Positions 47,720-59,783 of a DNA stretch of 64,000 bases are shown here, piece after piece. The notes below the pieces were generated by a model that saw only the letters and a list, made by a program, of their open reading frames with translations, ran no database searches and had not been told where the DNA came from. The stretch's first letter is position 1. The number at the start of each line of letters is the position of its first letter. Origin of the DNA: Hoplostethus atlanticus (lineage: Eukaryota; Chordata; Actinopteri; Trachichthyiformes; Trachichthyidae). A program made the translations under genes and the position numbers. The stretch covers positions 3,020,001 through 3,084,000 of the forward strand of contig JAXDDX010000004.1 in assembly GCA_034670405.1 (NCBI GenBank). Direction: 5' to 3'.

Positions 47720-48030
47720 CATACAGTAGTAGCCCAGTTGATGGGACTCAATTCTATTTCTAGCCAAATTCAAACTTAAAAAGTCGACCCATGCAGGATC
47801 GAACTAACAGTCTCCATGCCTCTATGGTCATACATTAGAGCTAATAGGATCAGTTATCTTATATTTACATTCATATTTCATCCACCCTACTACTAAACCT
47901 CACAATTTAACATTCCTATTTCACTACAAGATGTGACTAAGATGTGTCAAATTCCTCAAATTGTGTATATAGTACAATGATAGGTACATAGATATAAATG
48001 GTATAGAAACTATAAATTTCATCAAACGTG
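47720..48030. other. Intergenic, nothing recognised
   Basis: A short AT-rich stretch between the LINE end and the TTAA-type repeat. A TTCGATC word on the minus strand near 47795 has no matching T-stem, so no tRNA is called. Confidence 0.5.
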
Positions 48031-48544
48031 TTAAAGCTGCGGGTCAGTTCTGTGTGTAGCTGTGCAGAGGTATGTGAACAGTACTCGCCTTCTTCCAGTG
48101 ACACTGAGCAAAGTGGCGCAGACATTTGCCTTTCATTAGAGTCTGATTGTTTCCCAAGCCCTGTCCGTTATTGTTCTCCAACCACATCAAACGCGACCGC
48201 AGAGCTGTGTTCCTTTGCTTCTTATTCTTTAAAAGGAAAACAGCACAGGTTCAGAACATATTAGCGAGGTCTGTTTCCACCTCTCACAACAATAGCACTA
48301 TACGGAAAGATACTTTATGTATGGGCAATGTACCATATCAGAATTTCATGTTTGTTTGTTGTACATAATCCATAGACCACCTCCCATTACTTTGATAACA
48401 TGTACGTTTGGGGCAGGGTATATTTAGACAGTGGTGGCTGCATGCTCTGTGATTTCTGGGTACTGAAGTTCAACCAGTTCAAACTGTTACCTCTTGTTGC
48501 CATTTGGAGCTGCCAACGTGTGAAGTTGCCGAGTGCAGCTTTAA
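48031..48544 (-). mobile_element. TTAA-bounded nonautonomous DNA element
   Basis: The 514-bp segment starts TTAAAGCTGC and ends GCAGCTTTAA, a perfect 10-bp terminal inverted repeat. Each end carries TTAA, the target-site duplication of piggyBac-type elements, although the ends lack the usual piggyBac CCC start. The right end, read in reverse, matches the copy at 37830. It has no transposase. The element is real as an inverted-repeat unit; the superfamily is a guess. Confidence 0.6.
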
Positions 48545-49046
48545 AGAAAAGTTGCCTCATGCTTGATCACACTAGCTGTACACACTAGTACCAACTCAGT
48601 AAATGCTGCTTAGCGTTCACATAACACTAGAGACATGGTTTCTGTTCCAGTGCAAACTATATTCTCCCTGCTATGAGCTTTGATTACAAATGTACCTACT
48701 TTCTGGGACCACAGTTCCAGTTATGGTCTGGAAAGAATAATGAATCTCTTTCCCTACAGAAATTAAACACTGCTAAATTCCTGATGATAGATTACTGCTT
48801 CACATTCTGTCAGTGGACTTGATTGACCTTTAGCTACAAGTATTGCATGGAGACCTTCACATCAACGGCAAGAGCCAGCTTGTAATTATTTATCCGATTT
48901 TCTCAAGTGTGATGAGACAGGTCAACTTATTCTATTTCAGACCCGTTTCACAACCTATGATTTACAATTGGCCGGTTAGTAGATTTGGATGCGGCAATAA
49001 TTAAACTTTGTATGCTTGTAAGTGTGTTGAGAAGGAGAGAGACATC

Positions 49047-49069
49047 GAGAGAGAGAGAGAGAGAGAGAG
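49047..49069. repeat. (GA)n microsatellite
   Basis: About 11 GA units, within a longer purine-rich stretch from 49030 to 49125. Confidence 0.93.
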
Positions 49070-49159
49070 GGAGATAGAGACATGGAGGGGGCAGAGAGAG
49101 GCACAGACAGACACAGACAGACAGAGAATGTGTGTATAGTAGTGCTCCCGAGGTCTGGT

Positions 49160-49620
49160 GTCTTTGATGTCGGCCGAGTAGTGCCCACATGTCCAGCCCC
49201 TCTCTGCCAGGAAATTTCAATTCCGTCCCCCCGGAGCCCCGCTGACTGCTGGGAGAAACCGTCTCTTTTTGATGTTCTAAAGAGGGATCTCCAATGTAAT
49301 TTAGCCTTTCATCTCTTCCCGCCTCTTTTGTCTGTGATTCATCCAGACTTTGGCGAAGTTACCGACCTTTTTCGCAAGTCCAAAGTAATATTATGCAGCT
49401 TTTTTAAAAGTAAACATCTCCCGAGACGGAGAGGGAGAGATGTCTGAAACAATAGACGGAAGGCTAGGGCATATGTTTAGTCTCAATCCCTGCAATCATT
49501 TTATTCATCATCAGTGACGCATGGTCATTATTTCTTCTACGATGAAGAATTCCATTATCGTTTCTGAAAGAGGGATTGAAATCCTTCATATATGTTTATT
49601 GCAAAACAGAGATTTTGTGA
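49160..49620. promoter_or_regulatory. Candidate noncoding regulatory block
   Basis: Free of simple repeats between two microsatellite-rich regions, with mixed AT-core words (CCAATGTAATTTAG near 49290, TGCAATCATTTTATTC near 49491). No coding frame resembles a known protein. Enhancer identity is only suggested by composition. Confidence 0.18.
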
Positions 49621-52158
49621 TTCTGTCATTATGGGTGTAAACAATGTGACCACACTGACCTTGAGGAAGCAAATACGCTACAAAAGTAATACTCCTTTCC
49701 CCCTTTCACTTTTTCAACAAGTGCAGCTCTGAGAACCCCTGTTTGGACCGTAACTGCGCTGCTTCTCGAGCTCCAACATCTGTCTTATTTCTTTTGTGCA
49801 GAGAGCGCTTGGCACCGCTCTGCCTTGGAGAACATACAGTTTCTGTTTTTATACGCTACCAAAAAAGAAACCAGCTTCTCGGGGATTCATAAGCAATTTT
49901 GCCGTTGGGGCCAGGCACAAACAGCTGTTTTGTGTTGCCCTCCACTTGCTCTGTGTTTTATTAATCAGCCCTTGGTTCACCCTGGTGATTTATGGCCTGA
50001 TACAGTCACAGTCCTGCATGGGACTGAACAGGAGAGAACACATAGGGACAACAGGATTGGCTGGGGTGTTTGCTTTTGCACGAAGTCGGATTAATGTTCA
50101 ACCGGCTGTTGTTTGGCTAAAGGGAAGATTGCTTTTCAAGTGTGCACCCCCACCACTGCCCTTCCACCCACCCATTACCACCACCACCATCCCTCTACCC
50201 CCCTTCTCTATAACTTATGTTAGCTACATTCACGGAGTTGAGTGGGAGGTGCGGGCGGTAAAACCAGATCCAGCACTCACTGTTTAAACGTGTTTTATGA
50301 TTTGGTTTATTTCTTTATGGGCTCGGTGACTGGGTGAAATAGTTTCACCAATGAGGCAAAATGAAGGAATCTAACCAAAAGAGATCGTCTGATTACTTTG
50401 GAGTAAAGTGGATTGTTGTGGCATAACCGCAACGTCCCTGCATCTGTTGACAATGTTTTACTTTGTGATGTTTTTTCCTTCACCGCTAGTCCTGGGGGCA
50501 GGTTGTGAGGTGAACGACAGTCTGGCTCTGGTTGACCCGGGTGTGCATTAGGCTCGTCACCTCTGACTCTCTCCACAGAGGAGGTTAAACAGCCTCTTTG
50601 TAACTCCTCAACCCATAAAGTAGAATATACCAGCCTAATAACAGTGATGGACAACGCTTTAACAAAGCTTCTCCGAGGTGGGAGAGCTGCCCTTGACTTA
50701 AAATGCACTCTAAAGATGCAGAAAGCATGAGCAGCCTGCTGAAAACCATAGTCACAACAAACAATGTAATTAACAGGTTTTGGAGGTCAGTGGAAAGCGA
50801 TGATGAGTGATGATTGGATGGACTAGATTTGACAGTGTGCAGGTATGTCCTCATACCCTAAGCCAAATAACACCAGTCCATCCATCACTGAGTTGTATTG
50901 CTCCTAATTGCGTACGATTGGACCGCGCAGTTGGGGGATTTGTTTTGAGTTAGCTTCAACCTGAAACATATGGAGGACTATAATTTCTTGGCAGGCTTAT
51001 GCGGCGAGTGCCTGACCCCTTCCTCTGGTTCTTTTGTTCGGAGGGCTCGGAGGTATCAGGGGATTGCTTATCACTCTGACACAGGATGCCAGCAGGGGTT
51101 CATGGTGCAAGAGGGGAAGTGACAGTGTGGCGCTTGCTTGTTTTTATAGGGAATGAGGCGGTGTTGTGACACATGGCTGTGCACCTCAACGAAAACAGGA
51201 ACAGCAATGACGTCCCCAAAGATTGTTAACCGCATGAATTTGTATTATTTTCTGCAGTATATTTGATAAACACGGTGATAGTGACAAGTTGTCCAAATTG
51301 TTGCGTCACTATAGAACAATAGTTATTTTTATATTGGCATTCTGGCTTTTTTCTTCGAAACTGTGCAGCAGAGCAAGAACTTTCAGAAAGGCTGACGTAG
51401 TGGGCAGACAGTAAGTGTATAGGTTTTGGGTCTATGTGTCTGGTGAAGGGATGTGGTTCTCAGGTCAGGCTCAGGCGGGGGGGGGGGGATAATCTCCCTC
51501 CATCACAGGTGCATTTCCCTCGAGTGTCTGTGGTTTTACACACGAATCACACAGCTGTGTGTGTTTGTGCTCACTCTGCAACAAAGAGAAGACAGCTGCT
51601 GGAGCTTCAGTGAAAAGTGTGATTGCCGTTTTACCATGACAATGACCAAACTGATTTGTGTAAGATGTGAAGAAATGCACACCTGACTCAAATAGACTCG
51701 TGCATAGAGGTGCTACTGTGAACTGCACATGGCCAAGAGGTCCTATAACTTGAGATCGTGGCGATATTAAGCAATAAGAGGTAGAGGTTAAAGTCCTAAA
51801 TGTCTTAGATGCCTAGATGAAAACTAAATAAAAAGCTGTCCAGGAGCAAGCGTCTCATGTCATGTGCAAAAGTCTAGTAGCTCATAAATCATAGTTGAAC
51901 ATGTTTGTCTTTTGACTGGTCCCCACAGAATGGAGGACAAGGGTTAGGGCTGGTCAAACGTCTCCACCCGCATGACCTCTTGACCTCTGATCCCTGTGAC
52001 CTCTTAGACTTGGGGGTCAGGGGTTTGACCCCATCCGCTTTAGCTCAGCAGGCTAATGGCCTGCCACTGTCACTGGCTGCCATGGTCTGACAGCTCTATA
52101 TGAGGCCTTATCACACTGGGCAAACTGGGGGGCTGAGCCAAGGGGCAGGCAATCGGGT

Positions 52159-52162
<4 letters not shown>

Positions 52163-52197
<35 letters not shown>

Positions 52198-52217
52198 GTG
52201 TGTGTGTGTGTGTGTGT
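52163..52217. repeat. (GT)n compound microsatellite
   Basis: Two GT arrays (52163-52195 and 52200-52217) separated by AGG. Confidence 0.96.
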
Positions 52218-52469
52218 CTACATGACATGCATTATGCATGTCTGTGCTCTGCGGCTCTGCATGCAGATACAGTAGCGTGGCGCAACAACAGTGATTTCTG
52301 TTCTGTTGGAACCACACATGAACACAGACGCCACAGTTACACACATGAACACAGAGGGCTTGTGTGATTATATTGGGTGAACATGTGGAAGCGTGTAACC
52401 CACAGAATATTAAAACAAGGACCACTGTGGTGGTTGTTACATGAATGTCAACGCAGAAGGAGAATTGAG

Positions 52470-52473
<4 letters not shown>

Positions 52474-52517
<44 letters not shown>
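52474..52517. repeat. (GT)n microsatellite
   Basis: About 22 GT units, with a second run at 52569-52590. Confidence 0.97.
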
Positions 52518-52519
<2 letters not shown>

Positions 52520-52849
52520 GAGGTCCTGTGATGCCCAACAATGGTTTCTCTTCATCTGGTCATGTGGCGTGTGTGTGTGTGTGTGTGTGTTTGGAAGAGT
52601 GTTTGAGTGTGTCCCTTGCGGTGCAGCTTGGTCACATGAAAATAGTGCTAATGAGGGACCACTGTTCACAATGGACACCAGTGGTCAGACCTCTGCTGCA
52701 CAGGCGCTGCCAGGGAGAAGAAAGCCCGGGCCGGGGAACAATGACAGCGGGGCAAGGTTTTCACCAGGCCTCATGGCAGAAGGTCCACGCACCCTGCCCG
52801 TCATGTGAGAGAGGTCACAGGCCTCACGGGGGTTCGACGCATCGAGACA

Positions 52850-53110
52850 GAGAGAGCGGGGGAGCCGAGCCGTGAAGGGGATGAGCCCGGACTTGTGACC
52901 GTCGGACTGTGGACGGACACCACTTGTTGATTTTAAAGCGGTAATCTGTGAGAGTCTTTGCTGTGGTGTTTTTGCACAACTTGGCGATAAAACGGCGTGA
53001 CCGCTAGCGTGACGTCTTCTGTCTTTCCTCGGATTTTCTGTTGACGGCGTTTGAGTTTCTGCAGGTACCGCTCTAATCTTTGTCCCGCTCAGCCATGGTG
53101 GTGGCTGGCG
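52850..53110 (+). other. CpG-richer patch with possible promoter-like features
   Basis: CpG is denser than nearby, with TGACGTCT near 53010, an acceptor-like TTTGAGTTTCTGCAG near 53050-53064 and an ATG at 53095 opening about 60 codons. The predicted peptide has a CFNCKDLPTSKCKN stretch but I do not recognise it. It could be the 5' end of an unseen gene or a LINE 5' region. Nothing downstream supports either. Confidence 0.2.
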
Positions 53111-53834
53111 CTGCTCATGCTAACCACCCAGTTCTTCTGTTTATTCCAAACACACCCGCTGTTGCTGCTTCCAGTAAAGGCAAACCCATCACTTCCTGTG
53201 CACAAGGGTGTTTTAACTGTAAAGACCTACCCACTAGCAAATGTAAAAACGCTCATGAACTGGGTAGAAGGTAGAATGTCATGGATTATTAATGGGATTA
53301 GTCAACAGTGCAAGGAAGGGATGTTACCCACTTGTCATGCTATCAAGGGCAACAGGATATCAGCTTTACCATGAAGCATGACTTTTCTGTAACAGGTATA
53401 TCTCCATGTCAGTGAGGTAACACTGTATACTTCAGCTGGTAATCTCATGCCGTGTGTTAGGTCATTTGTCTTGAGACGGTGCACGGGGCCAGACATAATG
53501 CCTCGGGGAATGCACAGGAACTGTCAAATCTAAGGTAAAGGGGGTTTTTGTTGGAGGGGTACAATGGAAGAATACCAGAGTGTGAAACCAGAGTTCTTGG
53601 AAAGTGCACACGCAGTTACACACATGCACACGTGCATACACACACACACACTCATAGACACAAGCATACAGACAGTTCAGGCCCTGTTGAGTCAGCCAGT
53701 AATCACAGTCCCATTAGGAGTCTTTTGCCATAGGAGGGTTGTTTTAAAACCCCTAATCCCTTGTCCCAGTGGGGGGCTTGTTCTGGCCACAGCCCAGGAC
53801 CCAGGTGATACAATATAAGAGGGCAGTGGATGTT

Positions 53835-53839
<5 letters not shown>

Positions 53840-53869
<30 letters not shown>
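53840..53869. repeat. (GT)n microsatellite
   Basis: About 15 GT units in intergenic DNA. Confidence 0.95.
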
Positions 53870-53870
<1 letters not shown>

Positions 53871-56049
53871 TGGTTGGCTCACAAAGTTTCTCACTGGAAC
53901 CGAGCCAGCTGACAGCGTTTGGCAGCGCCTGTCGAGTTTTTGTGTGAAAACTTTCCTCTGCCAGAGAACCAAACACATTGTGTAATTGTTGTTCGTGTCA
54001 GACACAATCTACTACAATATACAATTATTGCAGCCAGATGAAGATTTTTTTTTTTTTTTTTGTTCGAGTCATTTTGGAAAACAAACGGTCTCGGTGTATT
54101 TTGTCTCTTGTTTGCCCTTTGCGGTGCCTAATTAGAGAGCTAGATTAAAGTGACCAGCATGACTCAAGAGAAGCCGTCTCATCCCGGTCCCCCTTCGCGC
54201 TGGAGCAGATCCACTAACTTTAATTGCTGGTCTTCATTCATTCATTTTTTCACTCAAAGTGCTCCACGGTCACATGACGGGGGATTAGCTGCTACTCACG
54301 GTCACAGTTGGAGCTGTAAAGATCACATGGGCTTCTGAAACACTGATACACACACACACACACACACACCACCACTTTCTCTCGTCTCATTAACGCATCG
54401 TCTTGCCTGATGCAACACTAAAACGAAGGCCGGTGAAGATGTTATTTTTTAATCTTCTCTTTGTGCGGGTTTTCAAACTGCATATTTATGAATCCCAGGC
54501 TTTATAAGTCAATGTGGAGGGAATAGAAAATGCAAATGTTAAACAAAAGACAGTTGTGTGGAGGAGGAAATTGATATCATGCATATAGACTCATTCTGTT
54601 ACTGACTCCCCTGAACCCTCCGACTCCTTCCCTGAGTCCAAGTGTGCACGCCTCCCCCTTTTTTTCTGCTGTAACTCTGCTCTTCCGTATGAAACACCAG
54701 ATCCTCCACGGAAACAGATGCAGTTAGTCCATAGTACACTGGTCAATACAAAAGGAGACCTAAGAGAATGATTGCTCCTTGGCAGTATTTCTGCTAATGA
54801 AAACCATACAGAATTCCTCTGGCCAGGGGGAAGATGTGCAGTGGAAACAGTAGATGAGCCCGAGGCCATGAGTGATACATTACTGCCTAACCTTGGGGGG
54901 GGGACTGCTTGGCTGACAGTGGGATCAGAATACTGCAATCAATGCCACATGCCACAAGGAGCGAACGCATGCACAGTGGGAATCCATCAAGCCCTTCATG
55001 ACAAGACAGTCGTAAAGTTTACGCTTGTGCCGAGAAATGTCTTGATACGAGGGGTTGCTGCGTGTGAACGCGGATGTATGCGCTGCAACAGAAGTACGGG
55101 GGAAAAAAAAGAGTGGATAGAAAAGGAGTGGGTGAGGAGTTAGCTATTAAAACCATGTGCTTGGGGCAACGCCATGCAGCCGCGGGTGTGCCAGGAAGGA
55201 GAGATGGCAGAGGAGGGGTGGGGGAGAGTTTGCCAGCCTGTGCGTTGGCAAGGCGCTCTGCAGAGACTGCCGGTTTCAATTAGGGAGAGAAGTGACAAAA
55301 AAAGCTGTGGGGGGGGGGGGGAGGCAAAGGAGGATGGAGGGGGGAGGGAGGAGGATGGCCTGGCAAACCTTGGTCATGGGGATGTGGAAATAAACTTTTA
55401 CATCCCCAGCTGTTTCATAGTGCCATTTACTACAGAGCAGGTGCAAGGCTATTAAAATCTCCCTTTACTAGTAAAATCACATCAGAATGAAGAGCACAGC
55501 CGGTCCGCGTGACGACAAATAAGCAGCCGCAACAGGGCAGTAGCAGGCGAAGATGAGAAGCAAAGGGGGAGGGAGGGTGGGAGGAGAGGTATGGAGGAGT
55601 GGAGGAGTAATCTCCCAGGGTCGAGGGTCAGCGCCGCCAGAGGTGAATCACCCCGGGTTCACAAAACATTTATCTGTTGTTTAAAAGTTTGCGTCTTTAT
55701 CGCACTCTTGGATTGCGTGCTCAGCCTTCATACACGGGCGCGTCTTCATGCCCTCACACACACGTAAACACACACACACACACACAGAACACAAACACGC
55801 CAGGCACTCCCTCTCACGCAAAGAGGCGCGATTGTGTCAGCAGCAGCACCGGGCGTCCTGCCAACAGGAGGGGGGGGGGAGTGAAAGAGTTTGTGTAGGG
55901 GGGAGGGGGAAGGGTCCACAGGTGCTGAGCCTTAAGCCTGGAGGGGGAGGAGGAGTGGGGGGTGGGGAGTAGAAAAATCAGGGGGAAAAAGGAGAGTGGA
56001 CGCATTAGGAAAGAGGAGAAGAGAGCCAGCACCTCCCCTTACTAACCTT

Positions 56050-56290
56050 CCTCTGTGGGGATGGGCAAATGAGGGCCAGGCCGGCAACACACTTTAATGA
56101 CTCCATAACAGAGAGTGGCCTCTAACAGGACACAGGGGCCACAGGCACGCCAGGGCCCATGACAGACAGAGCCGGAGGGGGATAGCGTGACATCCGAATG
56201 TGTCAACAAAAGGAACTGAAGCGTTTTCTAAAGACATCCGAGCCATGACATATGCTTGCCCGCTTGCATGATTAATGCTTTCCATGAGCT
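56050..56290. promoter_or_regulatory. Candidate noncoding regulatory block
   Basis: A repeat-free block with TTTAATGAC near 56094 and GCATGATTAATGC at 56266-56278. No coding signal. The motif content fits POU/homeodomain-type enhancers but this is inference. Confidence 0.2.
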
Positions 56291-56662
56291 TTTCCAAAAT
56301 GTGTGTGTGTGTGTGAGAGAGAGAAACAAGAGCAATTCAACACGGAAAGTTGTGTATTTCGAAAAAACTCAAGTGTGAAGATTCTCTTTATTTCAGCTGT
56401 TGACTTTCTTGAACGCCATTGCCCTCCTCTTTTTTCTCCCTCTCTCAAACACACACACACACACATAAAATTTACCCCTTTCAGAAAGAGTGAGAGGGAA
56501 AAAAAAAACACATCGGTGGATTGTATTTGCTCAGCAGAATTTAATATGAGCGAGTTGGAGGTGCTTTTCTTCTGGGGCCAATTCCCTGGAGACACATCCA
56601 TCTCTGGGAGATGGTTGGGAGGACAAAGGAGGACTGCCCCCGAGGCTCAGCCAAGGCGTGTG

Positions 56663-56669
<7 letters not shown>

Positions 56670-56706
<37 letters not shown>

Positions 56707-56716
56707 ACACACACAC
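56670..56716. repeat. (AC)n microsatellite
   Basis: About 22 AC units with one CC interruption near 56704. Confidence 0.96.
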
Positions 56717-57006
56717 AAACACAGCCCTCAGACAGAGACCGCCTTGTCTGACAACAACTACAGACTTGGTCAAATAGAGGAAGGAGGAGGGAGGGAGGGA
56801 GGGATGAGGAGTGGGGGAGAGAGAAAGAAAGAGAAAGAGTTGAAAGAGAGATAGAGAGAGTTAAACAGAGATACACTATAAAGTAAATCTCAGTCTCAAA
56901 GAGAAAGCATTTAATAGAGGGGGACATGGACAGAGAGGGAGTTAAAAGCAGGGGGAGGTTTCTTCTGGTGCTAGTGAGTGAACACAGAGTGGAAGAGCGA
57001 GCGAGA

Positions 57007-57008
<2 letters not shown>

Positions 57009-57039
<31 letters not shown>
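57009..57039. repeat. (AG)n microsatellite
   Basis: About 15 AG units inside a purine-rich stretch from about 56770 to 57050. Confidence 0.95.
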
Positions 57040-57042
<3 letters not shown>

Positions 57043-58966
57043 AAGGAGGGGCTGTAGTAAGTGGTAATGTCCCATGACAGCCTTGTCAGATTGAGGACGC
57101 AGCATGAAGACATGTTTATATGTAGAGTTGTGGCAGGCTTGTGTTCCCTTTCTGCCACCGCTTCACTCAGCCACCGTCAACGGCTCTGATCCTCTCAGAC
57201 GTCTGTCCGCTGACTTCCCAGGTAAAGAGTGGTGCACTTACCACATCCCGTTCAACACAGGATGACTTCACTTTTTTCACCAGAATGAAGCAATATCTCA
57301 AGAAAATCGAACATGGAAACCCCTTGAAATATACCCAACCAACTCCCCTCAGCATATCAAAACCAACTGCATGCTATTATACGAATGTAATATGTAGTTT
57401 AGGGAATTGGGTAATTGTGTTTTGGTTAGTTGGTATACAAAGTTGCGTAATCACTGTAGTGTGAACCCTTGGAGAATTGGTATCCTGGAACAGCCCCTAG
57501 CTCCGCTTAGCTCATTTCCTGTTCCTGGCGAAGGCAATGAGGGATAATAAGCTATACGCTACGCTTACTGCTCTTGATGATGCGGTCACATGATTCCTCT
57601 AATACGGCAATCAGAGGAGGGGAGAATTAGAGGAGAAAGGGAAAGGGAAAGGCAGGGAACTGTCTCACCAAATGCCATCTCATGAGATGAACGTGACGGA
57701 TACACCGAGTTCCTCCGGAGGGAACTAGAAAGACAGTGTGTTGAAAACATGTCATCAAGACTACAGAATGAGATTTGACCCAAAAGGAGATCGCTCATCT
57801 TCCTGTCTGAAGTGACAGCTTGAGTGCAGCACTCCTCTGGTGTGGCACACTGTGGCGTAGGAAAGCCAGTCAGATACAAAAGAAGCAGTACCCTGGGGAA
57901 AACTGGCAAGACGGGCCGCCGCTCTCCGCAGAAACTTAAAAGATCGTATTTCTAGCCGAGAGGTTCTGCAACGCTGTCAGAGAGTCACTGACGGGCTGTA
58001 AAGAAAGAAGAGCAGGCAGTACGCACTGTGCAGCACCGACTCTTATGTCTTTGTCATAAGGTTATGGGTATTACTGCATACAGGAACACATCTAAGTACT
58101 ACAGGGACTATTGAGTACAGCAAAAAAAACACAAAATCACAAAATATGATCACACAGAAACCAGTTAAATCAGAGATGTGAGTCATTTGCAATCACTCTT
58201 GCAGCTTGAACCAAATGTGAGTGTGATCCTACACCACCCCATCACCCCCCCCCCCATGGCACTCCCAAATCATAAACAGATCCAGAGTTACTCCACGGGG
58301 CCCTGGTGCTGCCTGGGTCACATTTACCCCGGCCGGGCCGCAGATACCCATGACCAACCACATTACACACTTACCCAATTACCTAGCGAGGCTCGCATCT
58401 GACTGGGCAGGTGGGGGGAGAGCGACGGGCACGCACACACACACACACACACACACAGTTGGGGTTAGCGTCCTGCTACAGGGGTCATCGAGTGCACAGT
58501 CTGTGTGAGTGGATACTGAGAAAGTGTGTGCTGACTTGTGTCCAGGCCTGGCCCGATCCCAGCTGGGTCGTAGCCATGATACAGGTGCCACACTAGATCA
58601 TCACCCAGCCCCACTACCCCCCCCTCCCCTCCCCTCCCTCCCCCCTGCAGCCCCTTCATATCCCTAGCCTCAGCCCAGCTAGTGTGAGCCTCTGCAACAG
58701 GTGCAGTAGGTTAGGCTGCAGGCCCCAACACGCGAGGAAACAGATTGTTATTGTGGGGCCTTCCTTCCATCATCTCCTCTTTTCACTTTTTTTTTTTTTT
58801 CCACCTCTTCTCAACAGCCCCGGGGAGCAATCGAGAAGTCCAACCTGAACGTGTAACTCGACTCTCCGCTGGGGAGTCCTCCTCTTCTGTATTGTGCAAG
58901 ACGGTTGAAAAGAGGAGAGAAAAAGGAGGATATGTTGCACACAAAGAGGGTTGGGCGATTTGACGA

Positions 58967-58969
<3 letters not shown>

Positions 58970-59018
<49 letters not shown>

Positions 59019-59029
59019 CGTGTGCGTGT
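58970..59029. repeat. (GT)n microsatellite
   Basis: A perfect GT array to about 59014, then GTGC-interrupted units. Confidence 0.97.
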
Positions 59030-59748
59030 AGTGTATTTTAGGGGCAGTAAATAAGTAATAGGACCGTGTAATGATAGATTGCCAACCCTAAGGCTGGTAC
59101 TGGTGCAATCAGTCGCAGGATTAGACACACTGCATTTACTCTGTAACAGATAGATTACCATTCATCTGTTAGTCTGCCAATAGCGACGACGTAAAAAGGC
59201 AGAGACGTAAACAGGGGTTGCCAGTGTGTGTTCATGTGCACACACACACACACTGTATGCATGCACCTATGTGTTTCCATGTGTGCATATACCTGGGCGT
59301 ATAGTTACAGTAGTAGCAGTGCTTTTTTAAAACAACTGACAGTATATCCTGCTCTCTCTACTGTATCTGCTGTGCGTCGGGGAGCTGCTGGTTTCTCACT
59401 ATGAGAAATCCAGATGTGCTCGCTGGCTGCCAGTGAATGTCTTCAGCTGTGTATGACACTGTTGTTGGCCTCCTTGCACCAAGTGTAGACAGAGAAACGA
59501 CGCCTCAGGGCAAGACTTTCTGCCCCCCTCCCTCTCTCTCTGTGTCTCTCTGCCTCTCTCTCCCGTCTTTTTTTTTCACCATCCTCCTTTTACTCTCACA
59601 CTTTTACCTCCTCTTCTCATCCCTTTCTCACCTCTCCCTTTTTTTCCCTCTCTGCACTGCATCGTCTCCGTCTCCTCAGAGTGAAGTCGTCAGTCTAACC
59701 GGCTCCACAAAGTCTGCCCCTATACCTTCCTCAGCACTGTCCCGGTCT

Positions 59749-59751
59749 CCC

Positions 59752-59783
<32 letters not shown>
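59749..59783. repeat. (CT)n microsatellite
   Basis: About 16 CT units with one interruption; the Ser/Leu frame across it is an artefact. Confidence 0.95.

Noticed and set aside
47785-47810. tRNA-like B box on the minus strand
   Set aside because: The arms flanking TTCGATC do not pair as a T-stem, and no A box or acceptor stem was found.
49796-50287. A 163-codon frame with a hydrophobic stretch after an acceptor-like site
   Set aside because: No family resemblance, no matching donor or neighbouring exons, and the end is Pro/Thr low complexity.
57586-57909. Minus-strand frame starting with a signal-peptide-like stretch
   Set aside because: The hydrophobic start is followed by unrelated sequence with no family match and no supporting exons.
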